A DNA stretch of 64,000 nucleotides from Pseudaquabacterium inlustre (GTDB lineage: Bacteria; Pseudomonadota; Gammaproteobacteria; Burkholderiales; Burkholderiaceae_C): NCBI RefSeq assembly GCF_038066595.1, contig NZ_JBBUTH010000009.1, positions 310,001-374,000 of the forward strand, read 5' to 3'. The position numbers and the translations under genes are program-made. Positions 1 through 8,904 of the stretch are shown here, piece by piece (positions within the stretch are counted from its first letter, which is position 1; each line of letters opens with the position of its first letter). The notes under the pieces are model-generated. The model was not told where the DNA came from. It did no database searches and saw only the letters and a program-made list of their open reading frames with translations.

Positions 1-249
1 GTAGGCGCCCACGCCCATGAAGGCGGCATGGCCGATGGATGCCAGGCCGGTGAAGCCCGACAGCACCATCAGCCCCAGGCCGGCGATGGCGTACACCAGC
101 ACGAAGCTGAGCTGGCTGAGCGCGTAGTCGCCCGCCCACCACGGCGCAGTGAGCGCCGCGGCCAGCAGCAGGCCGTACCAGAAGGCCTGGCCGTTGTGTT
201 CGACGAGCCGGATGTCCTGCTCGTAGGTCGTTTTGAAAAGAAAGCGCAT
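1..249 (-). CDS. livM: Branched-chain amino acid ABC transporter permease LivM, partial (N-terminal part)
   Basis: This is the N-terminal 83 codons of an inner-membrane permease; the rest lies beyond the window's left edge. It starts at the ATG whose complement is 247-249. The first ~25 residues are cytoplasmic (MRFLFKTTYEQDIRLVEHNG), followed by a hydrophobic segment and the stretch FTGLASIGHAAFMGVGAY, which is typical of the conserved N-terminal part of LivM-family permeases. It follows livH on the same strand across an 87-bp gap, so the two should form the membrane pore of a periplasmic-binding-protein-dependent importer for leucine/isoleucine/valine or related amides. The family assignment is firm. 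The substrate is inferred from the family and could differ, because no binding protein or ATPase gene is in view. Confidence 0.85.
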   Translation of the reverse strand, partial: MRFLFKTTYEQDIRLVEHNGQAFWYGLLLAAALTAPWWAGDYALSQLSFVLVYAIAGLGLMVLSGFTGLASIGHAAFMGVGAY

Positions 250-263
250 GCTGGACTCAGTTG

Positions 264-328
264 CCGCCGGGCCGCCCCAAGGCGACTGAGAACCCCCTCG
301 GGGGGCAGGAACGAAGTGACGTGGGGGC
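264..328 (-). repeat. Dispersed intra-operon repeat R2, copy 1
   Basis: Read on the minus strand, this segment matches 52903-52970 on the plus strand over ~65 bp with a few indels. The shared landmarks are CCCCCACG, TCACTTCGTTC, CTGCCCCCCGAGGGGG, CTCAG and GGGCGGCC. The C5-G5 centre can fold into a hairpin. It occupies nearly the whole livH-livM gap and points the same way as transcription, as does the other copy between ureB and ureC. Confidence 0.75.
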
Positions 329-336
329 GGACATGT

Positions 337-1212
337 CTAGACTTTCTTGCGCATCGCGCCACCGAACAGCCCGTTGGGCTTGACCACCAGCATCACCAGC
401 ACCACCACATAGGCGGCGATGTCCTTGAAGCCCTCGGGCAGGTAGAAGCCGGCCATGGCCTCGACGATGCCGATCACCAGCCCGCCCACCACCGCGCCGG
501 GCAGGCTGCCGAAGCCGCCCACCACCGCGGCCGGAAAGGCCTTCAGCCCGATGAAGCCCATGTTGGCGTGCACGAAGGTGATGGGTGCCAGCAGCAGGCC
601 GGCCAGCGCCGCCACCGCGGCCGACAGGCCCCACACCAGGCCGTTGAGCTGGCGCACCGGGATGCCCATGTAGTAGGCAGCCAGCTGGTTCTGCGAGGCC
701 GCCTGCATCGCGATGCCCACCTTGCTGAAGCGGAACATCAGGAACAGCAGCCCGCACAGCAGGCCGGTCATCACGATCACGGCCAGCTGCTCCACGCTGA
801 TCACCGCGCCGCCCAGGTTCAGCACCTGGCCCTTGTAGGGCACGTCGATGGTGCTGGTCTCGGTGCCGATCTCGGGCAGCATCGAGATCAGGCCACGCGC
901 CGTGTAGCCCACGCCGATGGTGAGCATTACCACGGTGAACTGCGGCTGGCCCAGGATGGGCCGGATCACCAGGCGCTCGAGCGCGATGCCCACCGCCAGC
1001 ATGCCGGCCACCGCCACCGGCGCTGCGGCCCAGAACGACCAGTGGCCCCATTTCATCAGCACCAGCGCGCCGAAGGCGCCCAGCATCATCAGCTCGCCCT
1101 GGGCGAAATTGACCGTTTCAGTGGCCTTGTAGATGAGCACGAAGCCCAGCGCGATGAGGGCATAGATGCACCCCAGCGATATGCCCGAAACCAGCAGTTG
1201 CACGAACTCCAA
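337..1212 (-). CDS. livH: Branched-chain amino acid ABC transporter permease LivH
   Basis: This 291-residue polytopic membrane protein of the LivH family forms one half of the transmembrane channel of a branched-chain amino acid (HAAT-type) ABC importer. The N-terminus runs SGISLGCIYALIALGFVLIY and is followed by ETVNFAQGELMMLGAF, a signature of LivH/UrtB-type permeases; about eight hydrophobic segments follow. The start is a TTG at 1210-1212. It is preferred because an AGGAG ribosome site (complement 1220-1224) lies 7 nt upstream. It is co-directional with livM; the gap between them is filled by repeat R2. It is distinct from the urt permeases at 42558-45282. Substrate specificity is inferred from the family only. 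Confidence 0.9.
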   Translation of the reverse strand: MEFVQLLVSGISLGCIYALIALGFVLIYKATETVNFAQGELMMLGAFGALVLMKWGHWSFWAAAPVAVAGMLAVGIALERLVIRPILGQPQFTVVMLTIGVGYTARGLISMLPEIGTETSTIDVPYKGQVLNLGGAVISVEQLAVIVMTGLLCGLLFLMFRFSKVGIAMQAASQNQLAAYYMGIPVRQLNGLVWGLSAAVAALAGLLLAPITFVHANMGFIGLKAFPAAVVGGFGSLPGAVVGGLVIGIVEAMAGFYLPEGFKDIAAYVVVLVMLVVKPNGLFGGAMRKKV

Positions 1213-1225
1213 GCGCCTTCTCCTG

Positions 1226-1241
1226 CGGCGGCATGCCGCCG
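1226..1241. promoter_or_regulatory. Perfect 16-bp palindrome upstream of livH
   Basis: CGGCGGCATGCCGCCG is a perfect palindrome lying just upstream of the livH ribosome-binding site, in the 135-bp gap between livH and the GGDEF/EAL gene. It could be an operator or a leader hairpin that affects access to the ribosome site. Function is not shown. Confidence 0.3.
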
Positions 1242-1347
1242 TCTCTGGGGACGATGGGCGCGAGACTACGGGCCGGCTGTCAGGCCGTCTTGTGCGTACA
1301 TGCTGTGCCCCGGCCGGTGCAGGGCCTTACCGGGGAAAGCCCCAGGC

Positions 1348-4050
1348 TCAGGGCAGTGCGGCGCTGGCCGGCACGTTGGCCGGCACATTGGCCGGTGCAT
1401 CGGCATCGCGGTCCGCGACGGCGCCCGGCGGGGCATCGCGCAGGCGCTCGGCCTGGGCCAGGGCCCCGGCCATCTCGGGCGTCAAGGGCCGCGCCAGCAG
1501 ATAGCCCTGGCCGAACTGGCAACCCATCAGGCGCAGCTGGGCCAGCTGCTCGGGGGTCTCGATGCCCTCGGCGATCACCGTCTTGCCCAGCGCATTGCCC
1601 AGCGTGATGACGGCGCGCACCACCTCGGCGTCCTTGGCATCGCGGGCGTCGGCGTTGAGCCGCTGCACGAAGGAGCGGTCGATCTTCAGGCTGGTGATGG
1701 GCAGCGTGGACAGGTAGGCCAGCGAGGAATAGCCGGTGCCGAAGTCGTCCACCGACAGGCCCACGCCGATCTCGCGCAGCTGCGCCATCACCTGCAGCGC
1801 GGCATCCAGCCGGTGCATCAGCGTGCTCTCGGTGATCTCCAGCGTCAGCTGGCCCGGCTCGAGCTGGTTGCTCAGCAGCGCCGTGGACACCCGGGCGACG
1901 AAGTTGCTGCGGCACATGTCGGTGCCCGACACATTGACATGCAGGCGCGCCCGCAGGCCCTGGCCCTGCAGCTGCTGGAACTCGCGCAGCCGGCGGCAGG
2001 CGCTGGCCAGCACCCAGTCGGTCAGCGGCGAGATCATCGCCGAGTCCTCGGCGATCGGGATGAAGGTGGCCGGCGGCACGGCGCCCAGCTCGGGGTGGTC
2101 CCAGCGCACCAGGGCCTCGAAGCTGTCGATGCGGCCGCTGGCCAGGTCGTAGATCGGCTGGAAGGCCAGCGACAGCTGCGTCTGCTCGATGGCGCGGCGC
2201 AGGTCGCGCTCGAGGTTCACCTGCTCGGCCAGCTGCGCGCGCAGGCTGGCGTCGAACAGCGCGGTGCGCGCCCGGCCGGCCGACTTGGCGCGGTACATGG
2301 CGATGTCGGCATCGCGCAGCACGTCACCGGGCGTGTCGTAGCCCACGGTGCTGAAGGTGATGCCGATGCTGGCGCTGCTGTTGACCTCGGTGCCGTCCAG
2401 CAGGTAGGGCTCGGCCAGCATGCGCTGCAGGCGCTCGGCCATGGCCAGCGTGGGGGCCTCGTCGGCCAGGCCGTCGATCAGGATCGCGAACTCGTCGCCG
2501 CCCAGCCGGCCCACCGTGTCGCCGGGCCGCACGGCCTCGCGGATGCGCTGCGCCACCAGGGTCAGGAAGCGGTCGCCCGCGGCATGGCCCAGCGTGTCGT
2601 TGATGAGCTTGAAGCGGTCGAAGTCCAGGTACATCACCGCGAAGCGGTAGCCGGCGTCGCGCTTGCTGCGCGCGATCGCCTGGGCCAGGCAGTCGCCGAA
2701 GCGGATGCGGTTGGCCAGCGCGGTGAGGCTGTCGTGGTAGGCGATGTGCTGCAGCTTGGCCTCGGCCTCGCGGCGGGCGCTGATGTCCTGCACCTGCAGG
2801 ATCAGGCAGGGCTCGCTGGCGTGGCGGTCAGCGAAGTGGCCGCTGTGCACGGCCACCGCCACCTGGCTGCCGTCGCTGCGCAGGCAGCGCAGTTCCACCG
2901 CGGCGGCGGTCTCGTCGGTGTCGGCGCCCTCCTCGTCCGTGCCGCCGGGGCGCAACGGCCCGCCCGCATCCACCAGGCTGCGCCACTGCCGCTCCAGCAG
3001 CGGCAGGTCGTCACGGTGCACATGGCGCATGAAGTCGCGGCCGGCCAGCTCCTCGTCGCCGCAGCCCAGCAGTTGCGCCAGCGCCGGGTTGGCCTGCAGC
3101 ACCCGGCCATCGGCCGAGACAAGAGCCATGCCGATGGCGGCATGGGAAAACGCGCTGTGGAATCGCCGCTCGCTCTCGCGCAGTTGCTGCAGATGCCGGG
3201 CCGACTGCGCCGCCTCGCGCTCGGCAGCCTCGATGCGCAGCGCATTGGCCTTCTCGTCGCTCTCGCGCTGGCGGAAGTGGTAGTGCAGCATCACCAGCAG
3301 CACGATGATGATCGGCACGGCGCCGGCCATCACGCCCACGCCAGAGGCCTTGAACACCAGGTACAGCAGGCCGGCGATCAGCGCGCTGGCGGCATAGGTG
3401 GTGCCCACCCAGCCGAAGCTCTGCACGAAACTGCTCCAGCGCAGCGGCTCGTTGCGCTTGAGATGCGGCACCAGCGAGATCAGCGTGGTGTTGAGCAGGA
3501 AGTGGCCGATCGCCGCCACCATGGCCAGCAGCAGCACGAAGGCCTCGGCCAGCGCGCTGTCGGGGCCATGACGGGCCAGCGCGGCCGTGGCCATCTGGAA
3601 CAGCGAGCCGCAGACCATCATCGACAGGCAGGCGGTGGCCGGGCTGATGATGCGGCTGGTCCAGCGTTTGCTGGTGCGGGCGGCACCCACGAAGGCCTCG
3701 CCCGCCGCCGCCAGCGCCGCAGCCGCCGGGCCGTTGAGCAGCAGCAGCAGCATGATGAACAGCTCACCGGCCGCGAAGGAATTGCGCGAGCCCGGGATGC
3801 GCACCGGAAACAGGCCGGCGAGCATGGTGATGCCGCAGCCCACCAGCACCTGCAGCAGCACGCCGCCGCGCTGCCCCGCCATCCAGCCCATGGCCAGGCC
3901 CAGTGCCACGGCGCCCAGCGCCACCACGCTCCACCAGTACCCGGTGGCGCGCCGGTTGTAGTCGGGCATCAGCGAGGCGTGCAGCCGGCGCCAGGGCCCT
4001 GCGGGCGGCTGGCGGCGGTCGTCGGGAGGATCCGTCGGCGTGGAGGACAT
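1348..4050 (-). CDS. Membrane-anchored PAS-GGDEF-EAL protein (c-di-GMP synthesis/degradation)
   Basis: Numbering is from the ATG at 4050 (900 residues); a GTG at 4119 would add 23. The N-terminus carries about seven membrane helices (~residues 38-260, a MASE-like integral sensor), then a short coiled coil, a PAS domain (~295-427), GGDEF and EAL. The cyclase motif is intact (GGDEF at 517-521) with an RPGD product-inhibition site just before it (508-511). The phosphodiesterase motifs are also intact: EALVRW at 645, DDFGTGYSSL at 768, KIDRSF, and AEGIET near 827. Both c-di-GMP synthesis and hydrolysis are therefore possible, and which dominates cannot be read from sequence. The C-terminal tail is Ala/Pro-rich with a short VPAN repeat. 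It is a single gene with no obvious operon partner, and probably adjusts biofilm/motility behaviour to a membrane-sensed signal. Confidence 0.9.
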   Translation of the reverse strand: MSSTPTDPPDDRRQPPAGPWRRLHASLMPDYNRRATGYWWSVVALGAVALGLAMGWMAGQRGGVLLQVLVGCGITMLAGLFPVRIPGSRNSFAAGELFIMLLLLLNGPAAAALAAAGEAFVGAARTSKRWTSRIISPATACLSMMVCGSLFQMATAALARHGPDSALAEAFVLLLAMVAAIGHFLLNTTLISLVPHLKRNEPLRWSSFVQSFGWVGTTYAASALIAGLLYLVFKASGVGVMAGAVPIIIVLLVMLHYHFRQRESDEKANALRIEAAEREAAQSARHLQQLRESERRFHSAFSHAAIGMALVSADGRVLQANPALAQLLGCGDEELAGRDFMRHVHRDDLPLLERQWRSLVDAGGPLRPGGTDEEGADTDETAAAVELRCLRSDGSQVAVAVHSGHFADRHASEPCLILQVQDISARREAEAKLQHIAYHDSLTALANRIRFGDCLAQAIARSKRDAGYRFAVMYLDFDRFKLINDTLGHAAGDRFLTLVAQRIREAVRPGDTVGRLGGDEFAILIDGLADEAPTLAMAERLQRMLAEPYLLDGTEVNSSASIGITFSTVGYDTPGDVLRDADIAMYRAKSAGRARTALFDASLRAQLAEQVNLERDLRRAIEQTQLSLAFQPIYDLASGRIDSFEALVRWDHPELGAVPPATFIPIAEDSAMISPLTDWVLASACRRLREFQQLQGQGLRARLHVNVSGTDMCRSNFVARVSTALLSNQLEPGQLTLEITESTLMHRLDAALQVMAQLREIGVGLSVDDFGTGYSSLAYLSTLPITSLKIDRSFVQRLNADARDAKDAEVVRAVITLGNALGKTVIAEGIETPEQLAQLRLMGCQFGQGYLLARPLTPEMAGALAQAERLRDAPPGAVADRDADAPANVPANVPASAALP

Positions 4051-4178
4051 CGGCTGCGTGAGGGCACCCCAGCGACTACTGGGCAACGAGGTGTCCTGCC
4101 GCACGGGGCAGGCACCCACCTGGGGCTCTGTCTGGTTGTCGGCCGGCGCCGGGCGATCTTGAGGCGCCGGCCGGTGGC

Positions 4179-6416
4179 TCAGGGCTCGCCCAGCATGCCA
4201 GGCAACGCGGTGGCACGCACCGTGCCGTTGGCGGTCTCGCTGAGCACCACGCCCTCGCTGAGCACCACGCCCTCACTGAGCACCACGCCCTCGCTGAGCA
4301 CCACGCCTTCGCTGAGCACCACGCCCTCGCTGAGCACCACGCCCTCGCTGAGCACCACCCCCTCGCTGAGCACCACGCCCGAGGCCAGGGTCACGCCGCT
4401 GCCGGCGCCCAGCCAGCCGGCCAGCGTGGCCGAGGGCAGGAACACGCCAGTCTTGCCGGTCTTGGAGCTGATGCCGGCCAGCGCCGTGGCACTGCGCACG
4501 CCCGCGGTCAGCAGCGCGCCGTTGGGGGCGATGCTGTCGCTGAAGGCCTTGGGCACGTAGTTGTACCAAGGCGTGCCGGCCGGCGCCGGCCAGTAGGTGA
4601 CGAGCTGCTTGCGCACCGTCTTGCCGCCCCAGGCCAGGCGCGGGTCGTAGATCGGCTGCCACTTGGTGAACAGGTCGGTGCCGCTGACGATCTGCCGGCC
4701 GCCCAGGATCACGATCTGCGACCAGGCGAAGGTCTGGCCGTTGATCGTGGTCGACGGCGCCGGCAGCGCCGTGGCGTTGATGGCGGCACCAGCGGTCAGC
4801 GTGCCGGCGGCCAGGCGGTCGAGCGTGTCGGTGCGCAGCGCCTTGGCCAGGCGCACCGCGCCTTCCAGGTTGATCATGCCGGCGCCCTGGTCGACCAGGC
4901 TGGCATTGGGCAGCGGCTGGGCGGTGTACTGCAGGATGGCCTTGATCATCGGCGGCGTCAGGCCGGGGTTGGCCTGCAGCAGCACGGCGGCGGCGCCGCT
5001 GACCACCGGCGCGGCGATCGAGGTGCCGCTGAGCATCATGGCCGAGCGCTTGAGCAACTGCGTGCCCAGGCCGCTGACCAGGGCCGGCGTGCCCTGGGCC
5101 AGCTTGTTCCAGCCGCCCAGCTCCGACGTGGCACCCAGCGACACGATGCGGTTGCCCGGCGCCACCAGGTCGGGCTTGATCAGGTTGTCGGGGTAGCGCA
5201 CGCCGTTGGCATCCACGGCACCGCCGCGCGTGGGGCCGCGCGAGCTGAAGCCGTTGACCGTGTCGTCACCGCGAATGGGCGTGCCGTTCATGTGCGTGGA
5301 GCCCACGGTGATGACCGACGGATCCAGCCCCGGCGAGCCCACCGTGCCGTAGGTGGTGGTGCCGTTGGCCTGTCCGAAATTGCCGGCCGCCGCCACCACC
5401 GTGATGCCAGCCGCCGTGGCGCTGCGCACGGCACGCGCCACCGGGTCGGTCTGCCACGACTCGGTGCTGCTGGACGCCAGGCTCAGGTTCATCACGCGGA
5501 TGTTGTAGGTGCGAGCGTTGTCGATGACCCAGTCGATGCCGGCCAGCAGGTCGGCGATCGAGCCCGTGCCGCTGTTGTCGAGCACGCGCACATCGATGAT
5601 CGAGGCGCCCGGCGCCATGCCGGCGATGTCCATCGCGCCGCTGCCGCGGCGGCCCGCGGCCACCGCCGCCACGTGCGAGCCGTGGCCGTAGGGGTCGTAG
5701 TCCAGGCTCACGCCGACATTCAGCGACGCCTCGTAGGCCTGGCGCTCGGGGCTGCCGGGCGCATAGGCATTGGCCGCCAGGTTGGCCGCGGCCTTGCCCA
5801 CCAGGCTGACCTGGCGCACCACGCGGCTGGCGCCCAGGCCGTTGGACAGGCTCTCGTGCGTGGTCATCACGCCGGAGTCCAGCACCGCGATGCCCACGCC
5901 CGCGCCGTCCAGGCCGCTGTAGCTGCCGGGCAGGCCCGCGTAGCTGCGCACCGCCGGCGTGGCGGCACCGGTCACCGTCTCCAGCGTGCTGACCGAATGC
6001 CGCGTGCTGCGGTTGGGCGACACCGAGGCCACGTCATCGCGGTCGTCGATCGACTTCAGCGCCTTGGCCGGCACCGTGGCCAGCAGCGCGTTGATGGCGC
6101 TGAAGCGCCCGTTCACCGTGCCGCCGATGGCGGTGATGTGCTTGCGCAGCGCACGCAGTTCGGGGTCGCTGCCCTGGCCGACGATCACGGCTTCCACCAT
6201 GCGCTGGCCGTTGGCCTGGCGCACCCAGCGGTGGCCCGGCTGGGTGGGCGATGCCGCGGCCACCTCCAGGTCGCGCGCGATCTTGCGGTGCTTCACCTGC
6301 CCGCCCGCGTGCACGCCCAGGCCGAGCACCAGCGCCAGGCTCGACAGCAGCGCCAGCAGCAGCGGTCGCAGCATGCGGCGCTCGATCAGCACGATGAATG
6401 GCGTCAGAAAACCCAT
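4179..6416 (-). CDS. Secreted S8 family serine protease (subtilase) with C-terminal GVVLSE repeats
   Basis: This 745-residue subtilisin-like endopeptidase has an N-terminal hydrophobic export segment (~15-38), an inhibitor/I9-like propeptide (~70-140), and the catalytic domain (~165-520). The catalytic triad is visible: Asp180 (IAVLDSG), His245 (YGHGSHVA) and Ser466 (SGTSIAAP), with oxyanion Asn346 (AAGN). After the protease fold comes a ~150-residue region of unknown fold. The tail then consists of eight exact copies of GVVLSE (680-727) and a short end. The start ATG at 6416 has an AAGGA site ~8 nt upstream. The protein is expected to act outside the cell or at its surface. The gene is monocistronic and divergent from the nitroreductase. 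The repeat tail resembles, in style, the short valine-rich repeats seen in some bacterial subtilases, but I cannot name its role. Confidence 0.92.
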   Translation of the reverse strand: MGFLTPFIVLIERRMLRPLLLALLSSLALVLGLGVHAGGQVKHRKIARDLEVAAASPTQPGHRWVRQANGQRMVEAVIVGQGSDPELRALRKHITAIGGTVNGRFSAINALLATVPAKALKSIDDRDDVASVSPNRSTRHSVSTLETVTGAATPAVRSYAGLPGSYSGLDGAGVGIAVLDSGVMTTHESLSNGLGASRVVRQVSLVGKAAANLAANAYAPGSPERQAYEASLNVGVSLDYDPYGHGSHVAAVAAGRRGSGAMDIAGMAPGASIIDVRVLDNSGTGSIADLLAGIDWVIDNARTYNIRVMNLSLASSSTESWQTDPVARAVRSATAAGITVVAAAGNFGQANGTTTYGTVGSPGLDPSVITVGSTHMNGTPIRGDDTVNGFSSRGPTRGGAVDANGVRYPDNLIKPDLVAPGNRIVSLGATSELGGWNKLAQGTPALVSGLGTQLLKRSAMMLSGTSIAAPVVSGAAAVLLQANPGLTPPMIKAILQYTAQPLPNASLVDQGAGMINLEGAVRLAKALRTDTLDRLAAGTLTAGAAINATALPAPSTTINGQTFAWSQIVILGGRQIVSGTDLFTKWQPIYDPRLAWGGKTVRKQLVTYWPAPAGTPWYNYVPKAFSDSIAPNGALLTAGVRSATALAGISSKTGKTGVFLPSATLAGWLGAGSGVTLASGVVLSEGVVLSEGVVLSEGVVLSEGVVLSEGVVLSEGVVLSEGVVLSETANGTVRATALPGMLGEP
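4237..4380 (-). repeat. Eight tandem 18-bp repeats encoding GVVLSE
   Basis: The plus-strand unit TCGCTGAGCACCACGCCC occurs eight times without a gap. Units differ only by isolated changes (for example CTCACTG in unit 2, CCTTCG in unit 4, ACCCCC in unit 7), all silent in the coding frame. Eight units of 18 bp fill exactly 144 bp. Such an array should vary in copy number by slippage or recombination. Confidence 0.97.
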
Positions 6417-6803
6417 CTTGTCTTCCTTTTGTGCGGCGCGATCCGTGTCAGGCTCTTAACGTGCCGAAGGCCGGCATCATCGCGGCGACCCCACCCGAAT
6501 GGGGGGTGGGGTGTGACAGAACGTGCGCTAGTCGCCGTGCGAATGTCACGCTGCCGCACCCGGCCCGAAGCCCTCGGCCGCTGCCGCCCGAACTTGAGCC
6601 CCGGCGGTGTGACGCCCGTCACGGCGGCCCCCCACCACCATGCCAGCCGCATCCGGCCCGCATCGGGCGTGCACCCGGCGGCTGCCACCCGTCTTGCGGC
6701 CAGTGGGCGCCGCCCGGGCTTCGTCGCCGCCGCGACGGACACAGCGCCGTCATGCGCTAACGTCGTGCCATAACCACCCGCAACGCCTGACCGGAGACCG
6801 CCC
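6417..6803. other. 387-bp gene-free divergent region with two inverted repeats
   Basis: This lies between the divergent subtilase and nitroreductase genes. No convincing ORF is present: overlapping frames are GC-rich shadows. It holds a hairpin at 6488-6512 (ACCCCACCC, 7-nt loop, GGGTGGGGT) and a palindrome at 6609-6622 (GTGACGCCCGTCAC). Both promoters must lie here, but I see no clear -35/-10 pair. Confidence 0.5.
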
Positions 6804-7484
6804 ATGCACGTGGCCGACGCCCTCGCCGCCCGCCGATCGATCCGCGACTACCTGCCCAAGCCCGTGCCGGGCGACCTGATCCGCAAGGTGCTGACCACCG
6901 CGGCGCGCTCGGCCTCGGGCGGCAACCTGCAGCCCTGGCACATCGACGTGGTGGCCGGCGAGCCGCTGAAGGATCTGCTGGCCCGCGTCAAGAAGGTGCA
7001 AGCCGCGGCAGCCGCTGGCGAGCCCACCGAGCAACCCGAGTACAGCATCTACCCGAAGGAGCTGGTGTCACCCTACCGAGACCGCCGCTTCCAGATCGGC
7101 GAGGACATGTACGCCCGCCTCGGCGTGCCGCGCGAGGACCGCGCCGCGCGGCTGCGCTGGTTTGCACGCAACTACGAGGGCTTCGGCGCCCCGGTGCTGC
7201 TGTTCTGCAGCGTGGACCGCCGCATGGGCCCGCCGCAGTGGAGCGACCTGGGCATGTACCTGCAGAGCGTGATGCTGCTGCTGAAGGAAGAAGGCCTGGA
7301 CAGCTGCGCGCAGGAGGCCTGGTCGGTCTACCCGAAGACCGTGGGCGACTTTTTGGGCCTGCCACCCGAGCGCATGCTGTTCACCGGCATGGCCATCGGC
7401 TACGCCAATCCGGAGCACCCGGTGAACGCCCTGCAGGCGCAGCGCGCGCCGCTGGAGGAGTTCGCCACCTTCCACGGCATCTGA
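6804..7484 (+). CDS. Nitroreductase family protein (FMN-dependent oxidoreductase)
   Basis: This 226-residue protein has the nitroreductase fold: an N-terminal RRSIRDYLPKPV motif with the Arg-Ser that binds FMN phosphate, RSASGGNLQPWHID (flavin contact), a central helix pair, and a C-terminal segment GMAIGYANPEHPVN that is typical of the family. It would reduce nitro compounds, quinones or enones with NAD(P)H in the cytoplasm; the true substrate is unknown. The start ATG has a GGAG site (6793-6796) 7 nt upstream. It ends 1 bp before the convergent MATE gene. The family is clear but specificity is not. Confidence 0.9.
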   Translation: MHVADALAARRSIRDYLPKPVPGDLIRKVLTTAARSASGGNLQPWHIDVVAGEPLKDLLARVKKVQAAAAAGEPTEQPEYSIYPKELVSPYRDRRFQIGEDMYARLGVPREDRAARLRWFARNYEGFGAPVLLFCSVDRRMGPPQWSDLGMYLQSVMLLLKEEGLDSCAQEAWSVYPKTVGDFLGLPPERMLFTGMAIGYANPEHPVNALQAQRAPLEEFATFHGI

Positions 7485-7485
7485 T

Positions 7486-8838
7486 TCACTGGCGGGCCAG
7501 CCGCAGCCGGCGGTGCGCCTGCCGCGCATGCGGCACCCAGCCCTGGCCGGCCCAGCGGCGCCACATCAGCAGGCCGCGGATCCACTCGTCGGCCGCATAG
7601 GCCACCCACACGCCGGCCAGCCCCAGGCCCAGTTGGCTGCCCAGCAGCCAGCTGCCGCCGGCCAGCACCAGCGCAAAGCTGGCCGCGCCGGCCAGCACCG
7701 GGTAGCGTGCGTCGCCGGCGGCGCGCAGCGCGTTCACCAGCACCAGGTTGAAGGTGCGGCCGGTCTCCAGCAGCGGCGTCAGCCACAGCAGCGTGGCACC
7801 GGCGGCAACGATGGCCGCGTCGTCGGTGAACAGGCCCAGCAGCCGCGGGCCGGCCAGCGCCGCCAGCAGCGCCAGGCCCCCGCTGACCAGCAGGCCCACG
7901 CCCATCGCGCGCCGCACCAGGCGGTGCGCCTCGTGCAGCCGGCCGGCCCCCACCAGGTGCCCGACCACGATCTCGGCCGACAAGCCCGTGGCCAGGCCGG
8001 TGAGCAGCAGCAGGTGCATGACCTGCATGGTGTAGGCCTGCGTGGCCACGGCCGCCGTGCCCATGCCGCCCACCACCGCCACGCTGACCATGAAGGCCAG
8101 GCGCCAGGCGATGTTCTCGGCCGCGCCGGGCAGGCCGATGTGCAGCACCGGCGCCAGCGTGCGCCGTGGCAGGCACCACCAGTCGGAGGCCACGGTGTGC
8201 AGGCCCAGGCGCTGCCGCCACAGCTGGCCCAGCAGCAGCACGCCCAGCACCCGGCTGGCCAGCAGCGCCAGGGCAAAGCCCGGCAGGCCCAGGCCCCAGC
8301 CCCAGCTCGCGTCGGACATGGCCGGCCAGGCCAGGCCCAGGTGCAGCAACTGGGTGGCCACGATCACCCGCAGCGTGGGCCGCGCCTGCAGGTGCGAGCG
8401 CAGCACGCTGGCCAGCGTGGCGTTCCAGGCATCCAGCAGCACGGCCGGCGCCAGCGTCTGCAGGAACACGGTGGCCAGCGGCAGCACCTCGGGCGGCGCG
8501 TTCATCAGCCGCAGCAGCGGGCCGGCGCCCAGCAGCGCGCCCAGCGCCCCCAGGCCGCCGATCCAGGTGGCCGCCCCCAGCGTGGCGCGGGCCACGCGGT
8601 CGGCTTCGTCACGGCGGCGGCCGCCCAGGGCCTGCGACACCACCACGCCCACCCCCGCCCCGACAATGCGGAAGAAGATGAACAGCATGGCCAGCACCTG
8701 GTTGGCCAGCGCGAAGGCGGCGCCGTGCCGGTCGCCCAGCCGGGCCGCGAGCACGGTGCCGAGCACGCCCACCGCAATGCCCAGCAGCAGCTCGGCGAAC
8801 AGCGGGCCGGCCAGCGGCAGCAGCCGCGGCCGGGCCAT
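7486..8838 (-). CDS. MATE family multidrug/toxin efflux transporter
   Basis: This ~450-residue inner-membrane antiporter has twelve hydrophobic segments in two similar halves, the usual MATE (MatE x2) size and layout. Visible features are an N-terminal GPLFAELLLGIAVGVLGTVL helix, a conserved VVSQALGGRRRDEADR loop, and the second-half counterpart EIVVGHLVGAGRLHEAHRLV. It would expel cationic drugs or metabolites using a Na+ or H+ gradient. I chose the ATG at 8838; a TTG at 8862 with an AAGGG site upstream would add eight residues. It converges with the nitroreductase gene and lies 66 bp downstream of the isomerase gene on the same strand, so the two may be co-transcribed. Confidence 0.9.
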   Translation of the reverse strand: MARPRLLPLAGPLFAELLLGIAVGVLGTVLAARLGDRHGAAFALANQVLAMLFIFFRIVGAGVGVVVSQALGGRRRDEADRVARATLGAATWIGGLGALGALLGAGPLLRLMNAPPEVLPLATVFLQTLAPAVLLDAWNATLASVLRSHLQARPTLRVIVATQLLHLGLAWPAMSDASWGWGLGLPGFALALLASRVLGVLLLGQLWRQRLGLHTVASDWWCLPRRTLAPVLHIGLPGAAENIAWRLAFMVSVAVVGGMGTAAVATQAYTMQVMHLLLLTGLATGLSAEIVVGHLVGAGRLHEAHRLVRRAMGVGLLVSGGLALLAALAGPRLLGLFTDDAAIVAAGATLLWLTPLLETGRTFNLVLVNALRAAGDARYPVLAGAASFALVLAGGSWLLGSQLGLGLAGVWVAYAADEWIRGLLMWRRWAGQGWVPHARQAHRRLRLARQ

Positions 8839-8904
8839 GAAGCTGCGCGAAACAGAGGTCAATTCAGGGCCCTTGGCATGGCGGGAAACACGGGCCGCAG
8901 CCGC

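Noticed and set aside
4120..4178. Possible T-rich terminator between the subtilase and the GGDEF/EAL gene
   Set aside because: The segment is GC-rich with a weak stem and no T-run, so a terminator cannot be supported.
28..4560. 1510-codon open frame on the plus strand
   Set aside because: It runs antisense through livH, the GGDEF/EAL gene and the subtilase. Its product is low-complexity His/Gln/Arg/Ala, the usual shadow of high-GC codon use, with no recognisable domain.
6404..6805. 133-codon minus-strand frame in the subtilase-nitroreductase gap
   Set aside because: No ribosome site or family resemblance, and it overlaps the subtilase start and both inverted repeats.
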